Below, piece by piece: positions 44,606-54,411 of a DNA stretch of 64,000 bases. Origin of the DNA: Thiothrix eikelboomii (GTDB lineage Bacteria > Pseudomonadota > Gammaproteobacteria > Thiotrichales > Thiotrichaceae); NCBI RefSeq assembly GCF_900167255.1, contig NZ_FUYB01000013.1, positions 1 through 64,000 on the forward strand. The letters run 5' to 3'. Position 1 is the stretch's first letter; each line of letters begins with the position of its first letter. The notes beneath the pieces are model-generated. The model worked only from the letters and a program-made list of their open reading frames with translations, did no database searches and was not told where the DNA came from. A program made the translations under genes and the position numbers.

Positions 44606-45046
44606 TCACACCGCCTCTACCAAGAGAATAATCCCTTCTACGCCGACTATTTTCACTCGCGTACCCGCAGGTAAATCCGTACCTCTTACCCGCCAAGTAG
44701 TATCACCAATCCGTATTGAACCACTGCCTTGGACGATGGGTTCATTCAAAACATACTGTTTCCCGATTTGACTGAGTAGACGGTTATTTAATTCAGGCTC
44801 AGGGGGCGGAGGATCACGAAACCAAGGTGATTGACGCCAAGCCAATAAGCTTAATAAAGAACTTGCACCGAATAGCAACAATTGCCAAGCGAGTGCTAAA
44901 TCAGGTACCAGCCATAAGATAAGTCCTGTGAGGGCTGCCCCAAAGCCGAACCACATTAAAATGGCGCCAGGTGCGAAAATCTCCAGTGTAAATAAGACTG
45001 CTGCCAAAATCAGCCAATACCAGAATTCGAGGTTGATCATGCTCAT
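44606..45046 (-). CDS. NfeD family protein (short form)
   Basis: 146 residues from the ATG at 45046, which overlaps the stop of the SPFH gene (ATGA) and has AGGAG just upstream. Two to three membrane helices are followed by a C-terminal OB-fold-like NfeD domain ([30 protein letters not shown], in short). It lacks the N-terminal protease of long NfeD proteins. NfeD partners physically with SPFH/stomatin proteins; the coupled gene order here matches that rule. Confidence 0.92.
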   Translation of the reverse strand: MSMINLEFWYWLILAAVLFTLEIFAPGAILMWFGFGAALTGLILWLVPDLALAWQLLLFGASSLLSLLAWRQSPWFRDPPPPEPELNNRLLSQIGKQYVLNEPIVQGSGSIRIGDTTWRVRGTDLPAGTRVKIVGVEGIILLVEAV

Positions 45047-45921
45047 CGCTTCTCCTGCATGACTTTCCACAACTCATTAATACTGCCAATCGACCCCATT
45101 AAACCGCTAGTATCCAAGGGCATGAATACTGTTTTTTGCTGAGGCGAGTCGGCGAATTTACCGAGTGCTTCGACATATTTTTGAGCAACAAAATAATTAA
45201 GTGCTTGCACATCACCTTGGGAAACCGCTTCGGACACCAGTTGAGTGGCTTTAGCCTCAGCTAAGGCTTCGCGCTCCCGTGCTTCGGCACGTAAAAAAGC
45301 GGCAGATTTAGCCCCTTCTGCTTCAAGAATTTGTGATTGCTTTTTACCTTCAGCCTCCGTGATCTGAGCACGTTTTTGACGCTCAGCCGTCATTTGTAGA
45401 TTCATCGCCCGCACCAGTTCGGCGGGTGGCTCAATATCTTTAATTTCAACCCGCAACACCTTGACCCCCCAAGCATTGGTGGCTTCATCGACAATAATTA
45501 AGACTCGTGCTCCAATTTCATCACGCTTACTGAGTAAATGATCTAATTCCATTGACCCGCAAACAGAGCGTAGATTAGTCATGGTGAGATTTAAAATAGC
45601 ATTTTCTAAATGAGCCACTTCATACGAAGCTTTAGCAGGATCAAAGACTTGATAGAAAACGACGCCATCAATGCTGACATTGGCATTATCTGCCGTAATG
45701 ACTTGCTGAGGTAGAATATCCAGCACTTGTTCCATCATATTGACCTTGCGACCCACACGATAAAAAATCGGAATAATCAAACCTAAACCGGGCTGTAGGG
45801 TATACACATAACGCCCAAAACGTTCTACTGTGTAAGCAAAGCCTTGTGGCACCATCTTGACGCCCATGAAAAAGAGCATGATGATTAAAATGATCAGAGC
45901 CACTGCAAAGTATAAGAACAT
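45043..45921 (-). CDS. SPFH/band 7 (stomatin-like, QmcA) membrane protein
   Basis: 292 residues. One N-terminal membrane helix (FLYFAVALIILIIMLFFMG), then the SPFH domain (VPQGFAYTVERFGRY ... VFYQVFDPAKASYEV ... LRSVCGSMELDHLLSKRDEI), and an Ala/Glu-rich coiled coil (about 185-240). Such proteins form large oligomers that scaffold membrane microdomains and regulate FtsH or other proteases. It is co-transcribed with NfeD. Confidence 0.93.
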   Translation of the reverse strand: MFLYFAVALIILIIMLFFMGVKMVPQGFAYTVERFGRYVYTLQPGLGLIIPIFYRVGRKVNMMEQVLDILPQQVITADNANVSIDGVVFYQVFDPAKASYEVAHLENAILNLTMTNLRSVCGSMELDHLLSKRDEIGARVLIIVDEATNAWGVKVLRVEIKDIEPPAELVRAMNLQMTAERQKRAQITEAEGKKQSQILEAEGAKSAAFLRAEAREREALAEAKATQLVSEAVSQGDVQALNYFVAQKYVEALGKFADSPQQKTVFMPLDTSGLMGSIGSINELWKVMQEKR

Positions 45922-46123
45922 GCTTCCCTCCTTACTGTCTTGTTTTTATATGATGTAATTTTATGGTTAGACTATACCATTTAATATCCAATAAACCATT
46001 AACCTTGTAACTTACTGTGGTGATGTTAATGCAGTTTATCGGAAAAGTTTTAAATTCGGCATAAAAACAGAAATGTTTCTGCTATAAGTCAAAGCTTGCT
46101 AAGTGCAACAGGGATCAGGAGAT

Positions 46124-47275
46124 ATGGGCAAATATAAGCTCTCGACGGATAGTTTTCTTGTCTTGCCGACAGCTGTTATGCATGAGCAACTCGTTTGTTT
46201 AGCCAGCTATGGGGCGATTTTATTCTGGCTACATACGTTAGCTGCTTTATTTTTGGGTATACTCATTTGGGTGCATTCATCCACTAATACGCTGGTTTTA
46301 TTGGTCTGGTTAGTCGGAATCGCCCTATTGGCCGCGAGTTGCTGGTGGAGTAGTAGCCATTTCCAAATGGACAAAGTGTCTGAAGAAGTTTTATATGCGC
46401 GTGTGCAGCGTTATGTCTTACTGAGTACCTTGCTACATGCACTCTGGGGGGCTTCAGGGATTTTATTATTTGTCCATCAACTAGAGGTCGTAGCGGTGCA
46501 CACGGCCGTATTATTACTAATTAGCTTGGCGGCTTTACCGACGTTACTGTTATCGTGGCCGATTGCTTCCGTGCAGATGATCGCGGTGATCCTACCGATG
46601 GCGGTAATGCTGTTATGGTTGGATGATCCTATTTTTCGGCTATTAGGTTTAGTGTTGCTGACAGCGGCGATTATGGTGGTGCTGGCAAGTCGCCCGCTTG
46701 CGCAATTAATGGATAATTTTCAACTCGCTCAGCGCAAACTGTTAGAGCAGATGAATACTGATCCAGTCACTCAACTCGCCAATCGTCGTCAATTCGAGCA
46801 GCATTTTAAACTAGAATGGCGGCGCTCGGCGCGTACTCGTGAACCGTTAGCTTTATTAGTGCTAGGGATTGATCAACTGACTGACCTTGATTTGAGCGAG
46901 CAATGTCTGATTGCTCTAGCCCGTTATTTAAAAGCGGTGGTGCACCGTGCCGGTGATTTAGTCGCACGTTATGATGATCGACGCTTTATCGTGCTCTCAC
47001 CCACTACCTCGACTGATGAAGTTGCTCGATTAGCAGAAAAATTCCGGCATGAAATCGAACGCAAACAACTGACCTGTGCGAGTTTAGCGGGTTTAACCGT
47101 TAGTATCGGTGCTGCTAGTTGCCAACCGCAATCGAGCCATCACCAAGCAATGGCAGAGGATGATGTGCATGATGTTGCTTATCCAGCACTACTCCTAAAA
47201 GCGGCCGAGCAAGCTTTACAAACAGCTCAGGAGCAAGGCGGTAATTGCATCGTAATCGGGGCAGTGAGCATTTAA
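46124..47275 (+). CDS. Membrane GGDEF-domain protein with degenerate active site
   Basis: 383 residues from the ATG at 46124, which has AGGAG upstream; a GTG 21 bases earlier was rejected. The N-terminal 190 residues hold five to six membrane helices, the rest is a GGDEF domain (NTDPVTQLANRRQFEQHF, then a VARYDDRRFIVLSP block). Diguanylate cyclases have RYGGDEF at this place; here the G-G-D/E-E-F is replaced by D-D-R-R-F. The protein is thus probably not an active cyclase; it may be a GTP- or c-di-GMP-binding regulator. It stands alone. Confidence 0.88.
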   Translation: MGKYKLSTDSFLVLPTAVMHEQLVCLASYGAILFWLHTLAALFLGILIWVHSSTNTLVLLVWLVGIALLAASCWWSSSHFQMDKVSEEVLYARVQRYVLLSTLLHALWGASGILLFVHQLEVVAVHTAVLLLISLAALPTLLLSWPIASVQMIAVILPMAVMLLWLDDPIFRLLGLVLLTAAIMVVLASRPLAQLMDNFQLAQRKLLEQMNTDPVTQLANRRQFEQHFKLEWRRSARTREPLALLVLGIDQLTDLDLSEQCLIALARYLKAVVHRAGDLVARYDDRRFIVLSPTTSTDEVARLAEKFRHEIERKQLTCASLAGLTVSIGAASCQPQSSHHQAMAEDDVHDVAYPALLLKAAEQALQTAQEQGGNCIVIGAVSI

Positions 47276-47338
47276 GTTAGAGGGACTAGCGCCCTCTGGT
47301 GCGGGTCAGGTCGGTGGTATTGCAGGCGTTAACCCGCT

Positions 47339-48655
47339 TTAAACAAGTTCACCCCATAAATCATGCTCATCCGCATGGGTGATCATGACTTTAACGAATT
47401 CACCGACAGGTAATTCTTCGCCTTCAATAATGACCTGTCCATCAATCTCGGGCGCATCACGATAACTGCGCCCGATACTAAGATCCTCGCCCACTTCGTC
47501 GATGAGTATTTCTAGGGTTTTCCCCATTAAACTACTGAGTTTATTGGCGCTGATTTCTGCTTGCAGCTCCATAAACCGTTCAAGGCGTTCTTCTTTGACT
47601 TCTTCGGGGACGGGATTCGCGAGTTGATTCGCAGGTGCACCTTCTACGGGGGAATAAGCAAAAGCCCCTACCCGATCTAATTGAGCCTCCTCAAGGAAAT
47701 CGAGTAGGGTTTCAAATTCTTCTTCAGTTTCGCCGGGGAAGCCCACAATAAACGTACTACGGACGGCTATTTCAGGACAGAGTTCGCGCCATTGACTCAG
47801 CCGCTCTAAGACTTTTTCTGCATGGGCAGGGCGACGCATGTCTTTGAGAATTTTGGGGCTAGCGTGTTGAAAGGGAATATCTAAATAGGGCAGGATTTTG
47901 CCCTCAGCCATTAAGGGTAATAACTTATCTACATGCGGATAGGGGTAGACATAATGCAAACGTACCCATACTCCTAATTCACCTAAGGCCTCGGCTAATT
48001 GCTGGCTATGCGTTTTGAGTGGCCGACCTTTCCAAAAGCCCGTGCGGTATTTGGTATCAATGCCATAGGCGCTGGTATCTTGGGAAATGACGAGTAGTTC
48101 TTTCACGCCAGCATTCACCAAATTCTCGGCTTCTTGCATCACATCCCCAATCGGGCGTGAGACTAAATCCCCCCGTAGATGCGGAATAATACAGAAAGAG
48201 CAACGATGGTTGCAGCCTTCGGAAATTTTCAAATAAGCATAATGGCGTGGTGTTAAGCGAATACCCTGAGGAGGAACTAAATCAGTATAGGGGTCATGCA
48301 AAGGCGGTAAATGCTCGTGAACTGAATGCATCACTGCTTCATAAGCATGTGCGCCCGTCACAGCGAGTACATTGGGATAAGCGCTGAGGACTTTTTCTGA
48401 GTCTGCACCTAAACAACCGGTTACAATCACCCGTCCATTTTCATCCAAAGCCTCACCAATAGCATCCAAAGACTCCTGAATCGCAGAATCAATAAAGCCA
48501 CAGGTATTCACCACTACCAAGTCAGCCTGATTGTAAGTTGGGCTAATCGCATAACCCTCAGCACGTAACTGTGTCAAAATACGTTCAGAGTCTACCAGTG
48601 CTTTCGGACAACCGAGACTGACAAAACCGACTCGAGGGGGCGTGGAGTGTTTCAT
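47339..48655 (-). CDS. rimO: Ribosomal protein S12 methylthiotransferase RimO
   Basis: 438 residues from the ATG at 48655 ([27 protein letters not shown]), a position matching known RimO starts; an upstream TTG was rejected. It adds a methylthio group to an Asp of ribosomal protein S12. The UPF0004 domain with its three Cys (LGCPKA, NTCGFI, VTGCLG) binds one [4Fe-4S]; the radical-SAM motif [13 protein letters not shown] binds the other; a TRAM domain ends the protein. Confidence 0.96.
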   Translation of the reverse strand: MKHSTPPRVGFVSLGCPKALVDSERILTQLRAEGYAISPTYNQADLVVVNTCGFIDSAIQESLDAIGEALDENGRVIVTGCLGADSEKVLSAYPNVLAVTGAHAYEAVMHSVHEHLPPLHDPYTDLVPPQGIRLTPRHYAYLKISEGCNHRCSFCIIPHLRGDLVSRPIGDVMQEAENLVNAGVKELLVISQDTSAYGIDTKYRTGFWKGRPLKTHSQQLAEALGELGVWVRLHYVYPYPHVDKLLPLMAEGKILPYLDIPFQHASPKILKDMRRPAHAEKVLERLSQWRELCPEIAVRSTFIVGFPGETEEEFETLLDFLEEAQLDRVGAFAYSPVEGAPANQLANPVPEEVKEERLERFMELQAEISANKLSSLMGKTLEILIDEVGEDLSIGRSYRDAPEIDGQVIIEGEELPVGEFVKVMITHADEHDLWGELV

Positions 48656-49102
48656 ACCAAAATACCGCAAAGATGCTTAGCCAAAAGGAGGCTATCATAG
48701 CTGATTCACGGCAGGGATGCGCTAGAATCGTGGTTTAAATCCAGTGGTTCGCCTAAGTCTGGTTTAGGTTTTGCTTAAAGCGTTGGCTAAGTTATTAACA
48801 GCCATAAGTAAATTTTATTCATTGTCAATTAAGTTAAATAGAAATTTAATTTGGTAATTTTAATTTATTTTTCATGGAGTTAATCATGAAATGACAATCA
48901 GCTCAGCCGTTTTCCTGCTAGGGCTATAAAAAATCATCAACTGACTTATCCACAGCTTAGCCGATTCATAACTGTTAAGCTGTTAAGCGGGCTTGAGGTA
49001 TATCTCTAGATGATGGGCTTGCCCTACCCAAAGACATATACAGATCAGCCTGAAGCTTTGGCTAGAATGAGTGACGATACTTTGATTAAGTAAGAGGTGG
49101 AT
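48656..49102. other. Intergenic region between rimO and phosphoribulokinase
   Basis: This 447-base divergent region has no gene. It is AT-rich in the middle. It contains the candidate promoter and dyad listed separately, and one isolated DnaA-like box TTATCCACA (48946-48954). Nothing else was recognised. Confidence 0.6.
48822..48890 (+). promoter_or_regulatory. Candidate promoter and dyad upstream of phosphoribulokinase
   Basis: TTGTCA (48822-48827), 17-base spacer and TTTAAT (48845-48850) make a good sigma-70-like promoter. Just downstream, TTCATG-N8-CATGAA (48871-48890) is a perfect dyad in operator position. The leader to the start codon would be about 245 bases, which is long; another promoter closer to the gene is possible. 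Confidence 0.35.
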
Positions 49103-50017
49103 ATGTCTAAATTGCATCCGGTCATTGCGATGACTGGCTCGTCAGGAGCAGGGACGACTTTTGTAAAACGTACCTTTGAAGGCATATTTCGCCGCGAGCA
49201 GATTAAAGCAGCGATTATCGAAGGGGATAGTTTCCATAGTGTAACGCGCAATCAGTTTAAGCAGCGCTCTAAAGAAGAGCCAAACTTTAGTCATTTCGGT
49301 CCGGGCGCGAATGATTTTCATGCCTTAGAAGCTCTGTTCAAGGCTTATGGTGAAAGTGGTTCGGGTAAAAAACGCTATTACCTGCATAATGACCAAGAAG
49401 CACAGGAGCACACCGAGCGTTTAGCTGCAAAAGGTATCACGACGACAGCAGGCTCAGGTGAGTTTACCCCTTGGGAAGAACTTGAAGCAGATACTGATAT
49501 TCTCTTTTACGAAGGCTTACACGGCCTTGTGCTGGATACTAGCGCCACACAAAAGTATGGCGGCTATAATGTAGCTCAGTATGTCGATTTAGGAATCGGT
49601 GTTGTGCCAAGTGTGAATCTAGAGTGGATTCAAAAGATTCATCGTGATCATGCTGAGCGTGGTTATAGCGCAGAAGCGACGGTGGATACGATTTTACGCC
49701 GGATGCCCGATTATATTAATCACATCACTCCACAGTTTTCTCGCACAGATATTAATTTTCAGCGTGTACCCACCGTGGATACCTCGAATCCTTTCATTGC
49801 GCGTGATATTCCCACACAAGATGAAAGCTTGGTGGTCATCCGTTTCCGTGATCCAAAAAAATTTAATACCGATTTCCCGTATTTATTAGCAATGATTCAC
49901 GATTCGTTTATGTCTCGGCGAAATAGTATTGTTGTACCGGGAGGGAAGATGACCTTAGCGATGGAGCTAATTTTAAATCCCATTATCCATGATATGTTGG
50001 AAGCGCGCTCTCAATAA
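49103..50017 (+). CDS. prkB: Phosphoribulokinase (Calvin cycle)
   Basis: 304 residues from the ATG at 49103 (AAGAGGTGG just upstream; GTG at 49097 overlaps it). It makes ribulose 1,5-bisphosphate from ribulose 5-phosphate and ATP, the step that feeds Rubisco. The P-loop TGSSGAGTT (11-19), IIEGDSFHSV, FYEGLHGLV and VDLGIGVVPSVNLEWIQKIHRD are typical of the proteobacterial class. It is not in a cbb operon here: neighbours are rimO (divergent) and a HIT protein (convergent). Confidence 0.95.
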   Translation: MSKLHPVIAMTGSSGAGTTFVKRTFEGIFRREQIKAAIIEGDSFHSVTRNQFKQRSKEEPNFSHFGPGANDFHALEALFKAYGESGSGKKRYYLHNDQEAQEHTERLAAKGITTTAGSGEFTPWEELEADTDILFYEGLHGLVLDTSATQKYGGYNVAQYVDLGIGVVPSVNLEWIQKIHRDHAERGYSAEATVDTILRRMPDYINHITPQFSRTDINFQRVPTVDTSNPFIARDIPTQDESLVVIRFRDPKKFNTDFPYLLAMIHDSFMSRRNSIVVPGGKMTLAMELILNPIIHDMLEARSQ

Positions 50018-50025
50018 GCACGGCT

Positions 50026-50466
50026 TTAAGCTGGACTAGGACTATTAAGCTCCAGCCCTAAAGCCTGACGCATAGTCTGAATCAGCTGTTCAGCAGCAGC
50101 TGGAGTATAAGCGTCGGGTTTAAATTTACCCCAAACAGGTGTCGGCCACGCTGCATCTGTTTTAAACCTTGCAATATGATGAATATGCAATTGCGGCACA
50201 AGATTGCCTAAAGCTGCAATATTCAGCTTATCGGCCTGAAATAATTGCATCAGTTGCCGACTTAATAAATCCGACTCTTCCCAAACTTGGGCGCGCTCTG
50301 TGTTTGTCAACTGATAGATTTCACTAATCTTCGCCCGCTGTGGCACTAAGATAAACCAAGGGTAACGGCTTTCATTCATCAGCAATACTTGGCATAAATT
50401 CAAATTGCCGACTACTAAGGTATCTGCAGCCAGTTGAGGGTGGAGGGTGAAGCTGAGTGAGGTCAT
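50026..50466 (-). CDS. HIT-family hydrolase
   Basis: 146 residues from the ATG at 50466 (MTSLSFTLHPQL), where this subgroup normally begins; a longer in-frame start at 50589 was rejected. The histidine-triad segment reads QLHIHHIARF, the subgroup variant of H-x-H-x-H. ESRYPWFILVPQR is also typical. HIT proteins hydrolyse nucleoside phosphoramidates or dinucleotides. The gene is convergent with phosphoribulokinase, eight bases apart. Confidence 0.9.
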   Translation of the reverse strand: MTSLSFTLHPQLAADTLVVGNLNLCQVLLMNESRYPWFILVPQRAKISEIYQLTNTERAQVWEESDLLSRQLMQLFQADKLNIAALGNLVPQLHIHHIARFKTDAAWPTPVWGKFKPDAYTPAAAEQLIQTMRQALGLELNSPSPA

Positions 50467-50688
50467 CGTAGCTTTATTTAAGGGTAGGTGATCAAATTTT
50501 CCAAGTAATAGCTTGAATAGCTTGAGTATCGCATAGTCGTACACTCTTGCCAAATCTACGCGGCCTTCAAAAGAAGGACCAACATTCACTTCTATCGGTG
50601 ATGATTTATCTGTATAGTCGATGGTTAATTATTTGATTTATTGAAATAATTTGGATGCTAGCGATTTCTAACCTTGAGGTTGATACTT

Positions 50689-51261
50689 ATGCGGTCTTGG
50701 TTAAAAACACTTGGTTTTGCAATGGCTGTTGGGGTAATGCTGAGTGCGAGTATCAGTCAAGCGCAGGGAGAACTAACAGGGACTAAAACCCTGAGTGCGA
50801 AGTTTGCCGATGGCTCTGCAGTGGTGTTGGGGACGATTGATTTCACGCCTACTGAGCAGGGCGCGGCCAATTTCAAACTGAATTTGCGGACTGAGCAACT
50901 CTCAGATCATTTCCTTTCGATGCGCGAGTTTAAGTGTATCGAGGCATCACAAGAATTAACTTGTTACGTTCCTTATCCCTATCCGCATCCGGCAACCATT
51001 AGCCCCAATGATTTTGTATGGCTTGAGCACAGCTTATTGTTTTTCTTTAAAGCCCCTCGCGACTTCGGTGCTAAGCTTTGGAATGGCCTGTATTTTGAGT
51101 TTCAACAATCAGGTACGATGCTGATTGGTACGCCTAAAGCAGTGGACTTGAATTTGATTGCTGCCCCTCCGGCTGATCCTCTGCAAGCGCCGTTTGAAAA
51201 AGAGCTGCGCCATGAAATTCCAGCAGACTCCCGTTGGCTTAGGAGTCTGGTGCTTGAGTAG
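50689..51261 (+). CDS. Exported protein of unknown function
   Basis: 190 residues from the ATG at 50689 with GAGG upstream; the longer TTG start would spoil the signal peptide (WLKTLGFAMAVGVMLSASISQAQG). The mature part is beta-rich with two Cys (EFKCIEASQELTCYVP), probably disulfide-bonded, and a late PFEKELRHEIPADSRW. I recognise no family. It is likely periplasmic and monocistronic, divergent from the HIT gene. Confidence 0.7.
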   Translation: MRSWLKTLGFAMAVGVMLSASISQAQGELTGTKTLSAKFADGSAVVLGTIDFTPTEQGAANFKLNLRTEQLSDHFLSMREFKCIEASQELTCYVPYPYPHPATISPNDFVWLEHSLLFFFKAPRDFGAKLWNGLYFEFQQSGTMLIGTPKAVDLNLIAAPPADPLQAPFEKELRHEIPADSRWLRSLVLE

Positions 51262-51304
51262 TACGAGTTAAGCGCAGCGTGCTGAGCTTAAGCTTAAGCT
51301 TGAA

Positions 51305-52339
51305 TCAGCTGCTTTGTTGAAGGGCTTTTAGCGTATCTGGGCTGTAATCGAAGGAGTCTGAATACAAATGCTCCGTGCGCAAACCGTGTGCTAAGAAGGC
51401 TTCTCGGCCAGCCAAAATCATCGGTGGTGGGCCACTCATGTAGACTTGATAAGCGCTTAAATCAGGAAAGTCAGCCACGACTGCCGCATGCACCCAACCG
51501 GTGCGGCCTTGCCAATGATCGTCTGGTTTTGGCTCAGATAGCACAGGGATATAGTGGAACTGTGGATAACGCTGCATCCAATCCTTGGGCAAATAATCCA
51601 TGTATAAATCTACCTTGCTACGTACACCCCAATACAAATAAACCGCTTGGTCAAAACCTTTTAGTTTTAAATATTCCAGCATACTTTTGAGCGGTGCAAA
51701 GCCGGTACCCCCACCCACTAAAATGATCGGTTGTGTCAGCTCACGAAGATAAAAGCTCCCTAACGGTCCTTGCATGCGCAAGAGCGCTTTTTCCTTCATC
51801 TCATTAAATACATGGGAGGTGAAATGCCCATTCGGTACATGGCGAATATGCAATTCAATCAAGGCCTCTCCGGTCGGTGCATTCGCGATCGAGAAACTGC
51901 GGCGTTTACCATCCCGTAAGAGCAGGTCGATATATTGCCCAGCCATAAAACGTAAACGTTCATTAGCAGGGAGTTTTAGGGTCATCTCGATGACATCGGT
52001 ATTGAGTTTACGCAGCCGTTCGACCCGTACTGGTAAGGTTTTAACTTCGATTTCTGGCAATTCGCCCACTTGTGGGCAGTCGATTTCTAAATCCGATAGC
52101 GCAATGGCTTGGCAAAGTAGCGCCCGACCTTGTTCTAGATCATAGGGTGAGAGGGCTAAAGGTTCGCCTTGCGGGTAGTCAACAGCCCCTTGATTAATCG
52201 TGACCATGCAAGAACCACAAGAGCCACTGCGGCAACTATAAGGCAAGGCAATGCCTTGTCTTAGCCCAGCATCCAGCAAATTTTCTTGTTCTTCGACGCT
52301 AAACAGATGCCCACTGGGTTGGACGGTGACCTTAAACAT
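51305..52339 (-). CDS. 2Fe-2S ferredoxin-type flavoprotein reductase (CDP-6-deoxy-delta-3,4-glucoseen reductase-like)
   Basis: 344 residues from the ATG at 52339 (AGAGGAAG upstream). The N-terminal plant-type ferredoxin domain has CRSGSCGSC and a fourth Cys in RALLCQ. An FAD-binding domain (KRRSFSIANAPTG) and an NAD-binding domain (PIILVGGGTGFAPLKSML, YMSGPPPMI) follow. The order ferredoxin-FAD-NAD is that of AscD-like and oxygenase reductases; it passes electrons from NAD(P)H to an unknown partner. It lies alone, convergent with the exported protein gene. Confidence 0.9.
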   Translation of the reverse strand: MFKVTVQPSGHLFSVEEQENLLDAGLRQGIALPYSCRSGSCGSCMVTINQGAVDYPQGEPLALSPYDLEQGRALLCQAIALSDLEIDCPQVGELPEIEVKTLPVRVERLRKLNTDVIEMTLKLPANERLRFMAGQYIDLLLRDGKRRSFSIANAPTGEALIELHIRHVPNGHFTSHVFNEMKEKALLRMQGPLGSFYLRELTQPIILVGGGTGFAPLKSMLEYLKLKGFDQAVYLYWGVRSKVDLYMDYLPKDWMQRYPQFHYIPVLSEPKPDDHWQGRTGWVHAAVVADFPDLSAYQVYMSGPPPMILAGREAFLAHGLRTEHLYSDSFDYSPDTLKALQQSS

Positions 52340-52417
52340 TAGGCAAGCTTCCTCTAGCAAAGTTAGAAAGCCTAGTTTAGCGATTGCAAAGGAATTAGGG
52401 AAAGTTTAGTGAGATTT

Positions 52418-52452
52418 AAAAAGGGCATCTAAAAGATGGATGATAGATGCCC
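52418..52452 (-). terminator. Intrinsic terminator of the TRAP transporter operon
   Basis: On the minus strand GGGCATCT pairs with AGATGCCC (52445-52452 and 52423-52430 on the plus strand) and is followed by TTTTT (52418-52422). It lies 15 bases after the dctM stop. Confidence 0.88.
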
Positions 52453-52466
52453 TGACGGGAGATGAT

Positions 52467-53750
52467 TTACATAACGCCTAAGAGCTTAGGGAACCATAAG
52501 CTGATAGCAGGTACATAGGTCACTAATACTAAGAAGATCAACATCGTTAATAACCAAGGCCAAACAGCCACAGTTAGCTCAGTAATGCCCATTTTAGTAA
52601 TGCCTGAGGCCACATAGAGATTCAAACCTACAGGCGGATGACACATGCCTACCTCCATATTCACCACCATGATGATGCCAAAATGAATGGGATCAATACC
52701 TAGTTTCATGGCCATCGGGAAAAGAATGGGCGCAAAAATTAACACGATACTGGATGGCTCCATAAAGTTGCCTGCTACCAGTAATAAGATATTCACCGCT
52801 AAGAGGAAGACAATAGCGTTCAAACCTTGGGCCAGCATCCAGTCAGCCATTGACTGAGGGATCTGTTCATTGGTGAGAATGAATGAGAACATCACCGCAT
52901 TAGTGATAATGTATAAGAGCATGGCAGACATACTTGCCGAGTTGAGTAAAACCCTTGGTACATCTTTTAAGCCCATGTCTTTATAGACAAATACAGCAAC
53001 GATAAAAGCATAAACGGCACTCATTGCGGCCGCTTCAGTCGGGGTAAAAATACCTGTGTAGATCCCACCCATGACAACTACAATCAGCAATAAACCCCAG
53101 ATCGAATCTCTGAAAGCTTTCCAGCGAGTTTCCAGATTAGCTTTAGGCTGACGTGGATAATCAAATTTCTTAGCACGATACCAAGTTGTAAAGCCCAAGA
53201 AGCCTGCCAACATTAAGCCCGGAACAACCCCAGCCATAAAGAGTGCACCCACTGAACTATTCGTAGCGACCGCATACATCACCATGACGATAGAGGGTGG
53301 AATCAAAATGCCTAAAGCGCCTGAGGTCGTAATAACGCCCGCACCAAAGTTTTTAGGGAAGCCCGCTTTGAGCATAGCTGGCAGTAGAATCGAACCGATA
53401 GCAACTACGGTAGCAGGGCTAGAACCAGAAACAGCCGCGAATAAAGCACAAGCTAACACCCCGGCTAAACCTAAGCCACCATACCAATGCCCGACCATTG
53501 AGGAGGCAAAGTTAATCATCCGCCTCGCAACCCCCCCATGTGTCAGGAAATTACCCGCCAAAATGAAGAAGGGAATAGCCATGATTTCAAACTTTTCGAT
53601 CCCCGTGAAAAGCTTTAAGGCGACCGCTTCAATCGGCACTTCCGTCATGGTAAACAAGAAAGTGAGTACCGTGAGGCCTAAGGCAATCGAAATCGGCATG
53701 CCGGTGAGCATGAGGATGAGTAATAAACCAAAAATAACTAATGCACTCAT
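52467..53750 (-). CDS. dctM: TRAP transporter large permease subunit (DctM-like)
   Basis: 427 residues, about 12 membrane helices. Family motifs include GMPISIALGL, PFFILAGNFLTHGGVARRMI, SGSSPATVVAIGSILLPAM and PPVGLNLYVASG. It is the main translocation subunit of a Na+-driven TRAP transporter. It overlaps dctQ by 4 bases and ends 15 bases before a strong terminator. Confidence 0.95.
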   Translation of the reverse strand: MSALVIFGLLLILMLTGMPISIALGLTVLTFLFTMTEVPIEAVALKLFTGIEKFEIMAIPFFILAGNFLTHGGVARRMINFASSMVGHWYGGLGLAGVLACALFAAVSGSSPATVVAIGSILLPAMLKAGFPKNFGAGVITTSGALGILIPPSIVMVMYAVATNSSVGALFMAGVVPGLMLAGFLGFTTWYRAKKFDYPRQPKANLETRWKAFRDSIWGLLLIVVVMGGIYTGIFTPTEAAAMSAVYAFIVAVFVYKDMGLKDVPRVLLNSASMSAMLLYIITNAVMFSFILTNEQIPQSMADWMLAQGLNAIVFLLAVNILLLVAGNFMEPSSIVLIFAPILFPMAMKLGIDPIHFGIIMVVNMEVGMCHPPVGLNLYVASGITKMGITELTVAVWPWLLTMLIFLVLVTYVPAISLWFPKLLGVM

Positions 53751-54367
53751 GATTTTTGCCCCATTGCTGATTCATCCAGCTCATCATTTAAGCCATCGAC
53801 ATGACCATGATCATGATGTGGCATCTCACCAGTACGTAAATAAGTGACTAAAACTTGAATGAAGCGGAAGCACATCAATGACGAGCCAAGAGGAACAGCT
53901 AGATAGACAATCCAAGTAGGCCATTCGAGGTCGGGTGTGGTCGGTCCTTCATAGTGGTCGCCGGTTTCAAAACCAAAGCTAGATAGAAAAACATAAGCAA
54001 GCCCATTTTCCCAGACTAACATTGCACCTAAAATGGCTATAATGCCCGTAAAAAGAATACATGCCGCGAGTGCAATGATGGTGATAATGTGCCGATTGGC
54101 TGGAGATAGAAAATTAACCAATACATCGACACCAACGTGAATACCTTGGCGTACTCCGTAAGCGGCACCGAATTTAGCCATCCAGACGAACAGAATAATG
54201 CACAGCTCTTGCGCCCAACTCAGATGGATACTGAGTAAAAAATCCTGAAAAGCACCCAAAGGCCAGCCTGATACATAGCGATGCACAACAGCAACGAAAA
54301 TGATCACGGTGGCGGCTGCAATCAGGAAGGTAATGAGTATTTCTTCCAGACGATCAAGCCACTTCAT
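53747..54367 (-). CDS. dctQ: TRAP transporter small permease subunit (DctQ-like)
   Basis: 206 residues, four membrane helices, with FLLSIHLSWAQELCIILFVWMAKFGAAYG in helix 2-3 (in part) typical for DctQ. The C-terminal tail is polar and His/Asp-rich (MPHHDHGHVDGLND) and has no known role. It sits between dctP and dctM, overlaps dctM by 4 bases and is separated from dctP by a hairpin. Confidence 0.93.
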   Translation of the reverse strand: MKWLDRLEEILITFLIAAATVIIFVAVVHRYVSGWPLGAFQDFLLSIHLSWAQELCIILFVWMAKFGAAYGVRQGIHVGVDVLVNFLSPANRHIITIIALAACILFTGIIAILGAMLVWENGLAYVFLSSFGFETGDHYEGPTTPDLEWPTWIVYLAVPLGSSLMCFRFIQVLVTYLRTGEMPHHDHGHVDGLNDELDESAMGQKS

Positions 54368-54411
54368 ACACTCCTCCGCTCATGTATTGAATTCAGCCAA
54401 CTAACAAAACA

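Noticed and set aside
47281..47300. Short inverted repeat AGAGGG/CCCTCT as a terminator between the GGDEF gene and rimO
   Set aside because: Only six base pairs and no T-run on either strand.
48946..48954. TTATCCACA as a second replication-origin signal
   Set aside because: A single isolated DnaA-like 9-mer is expected by chance at this scale and has no neighbours in phase.
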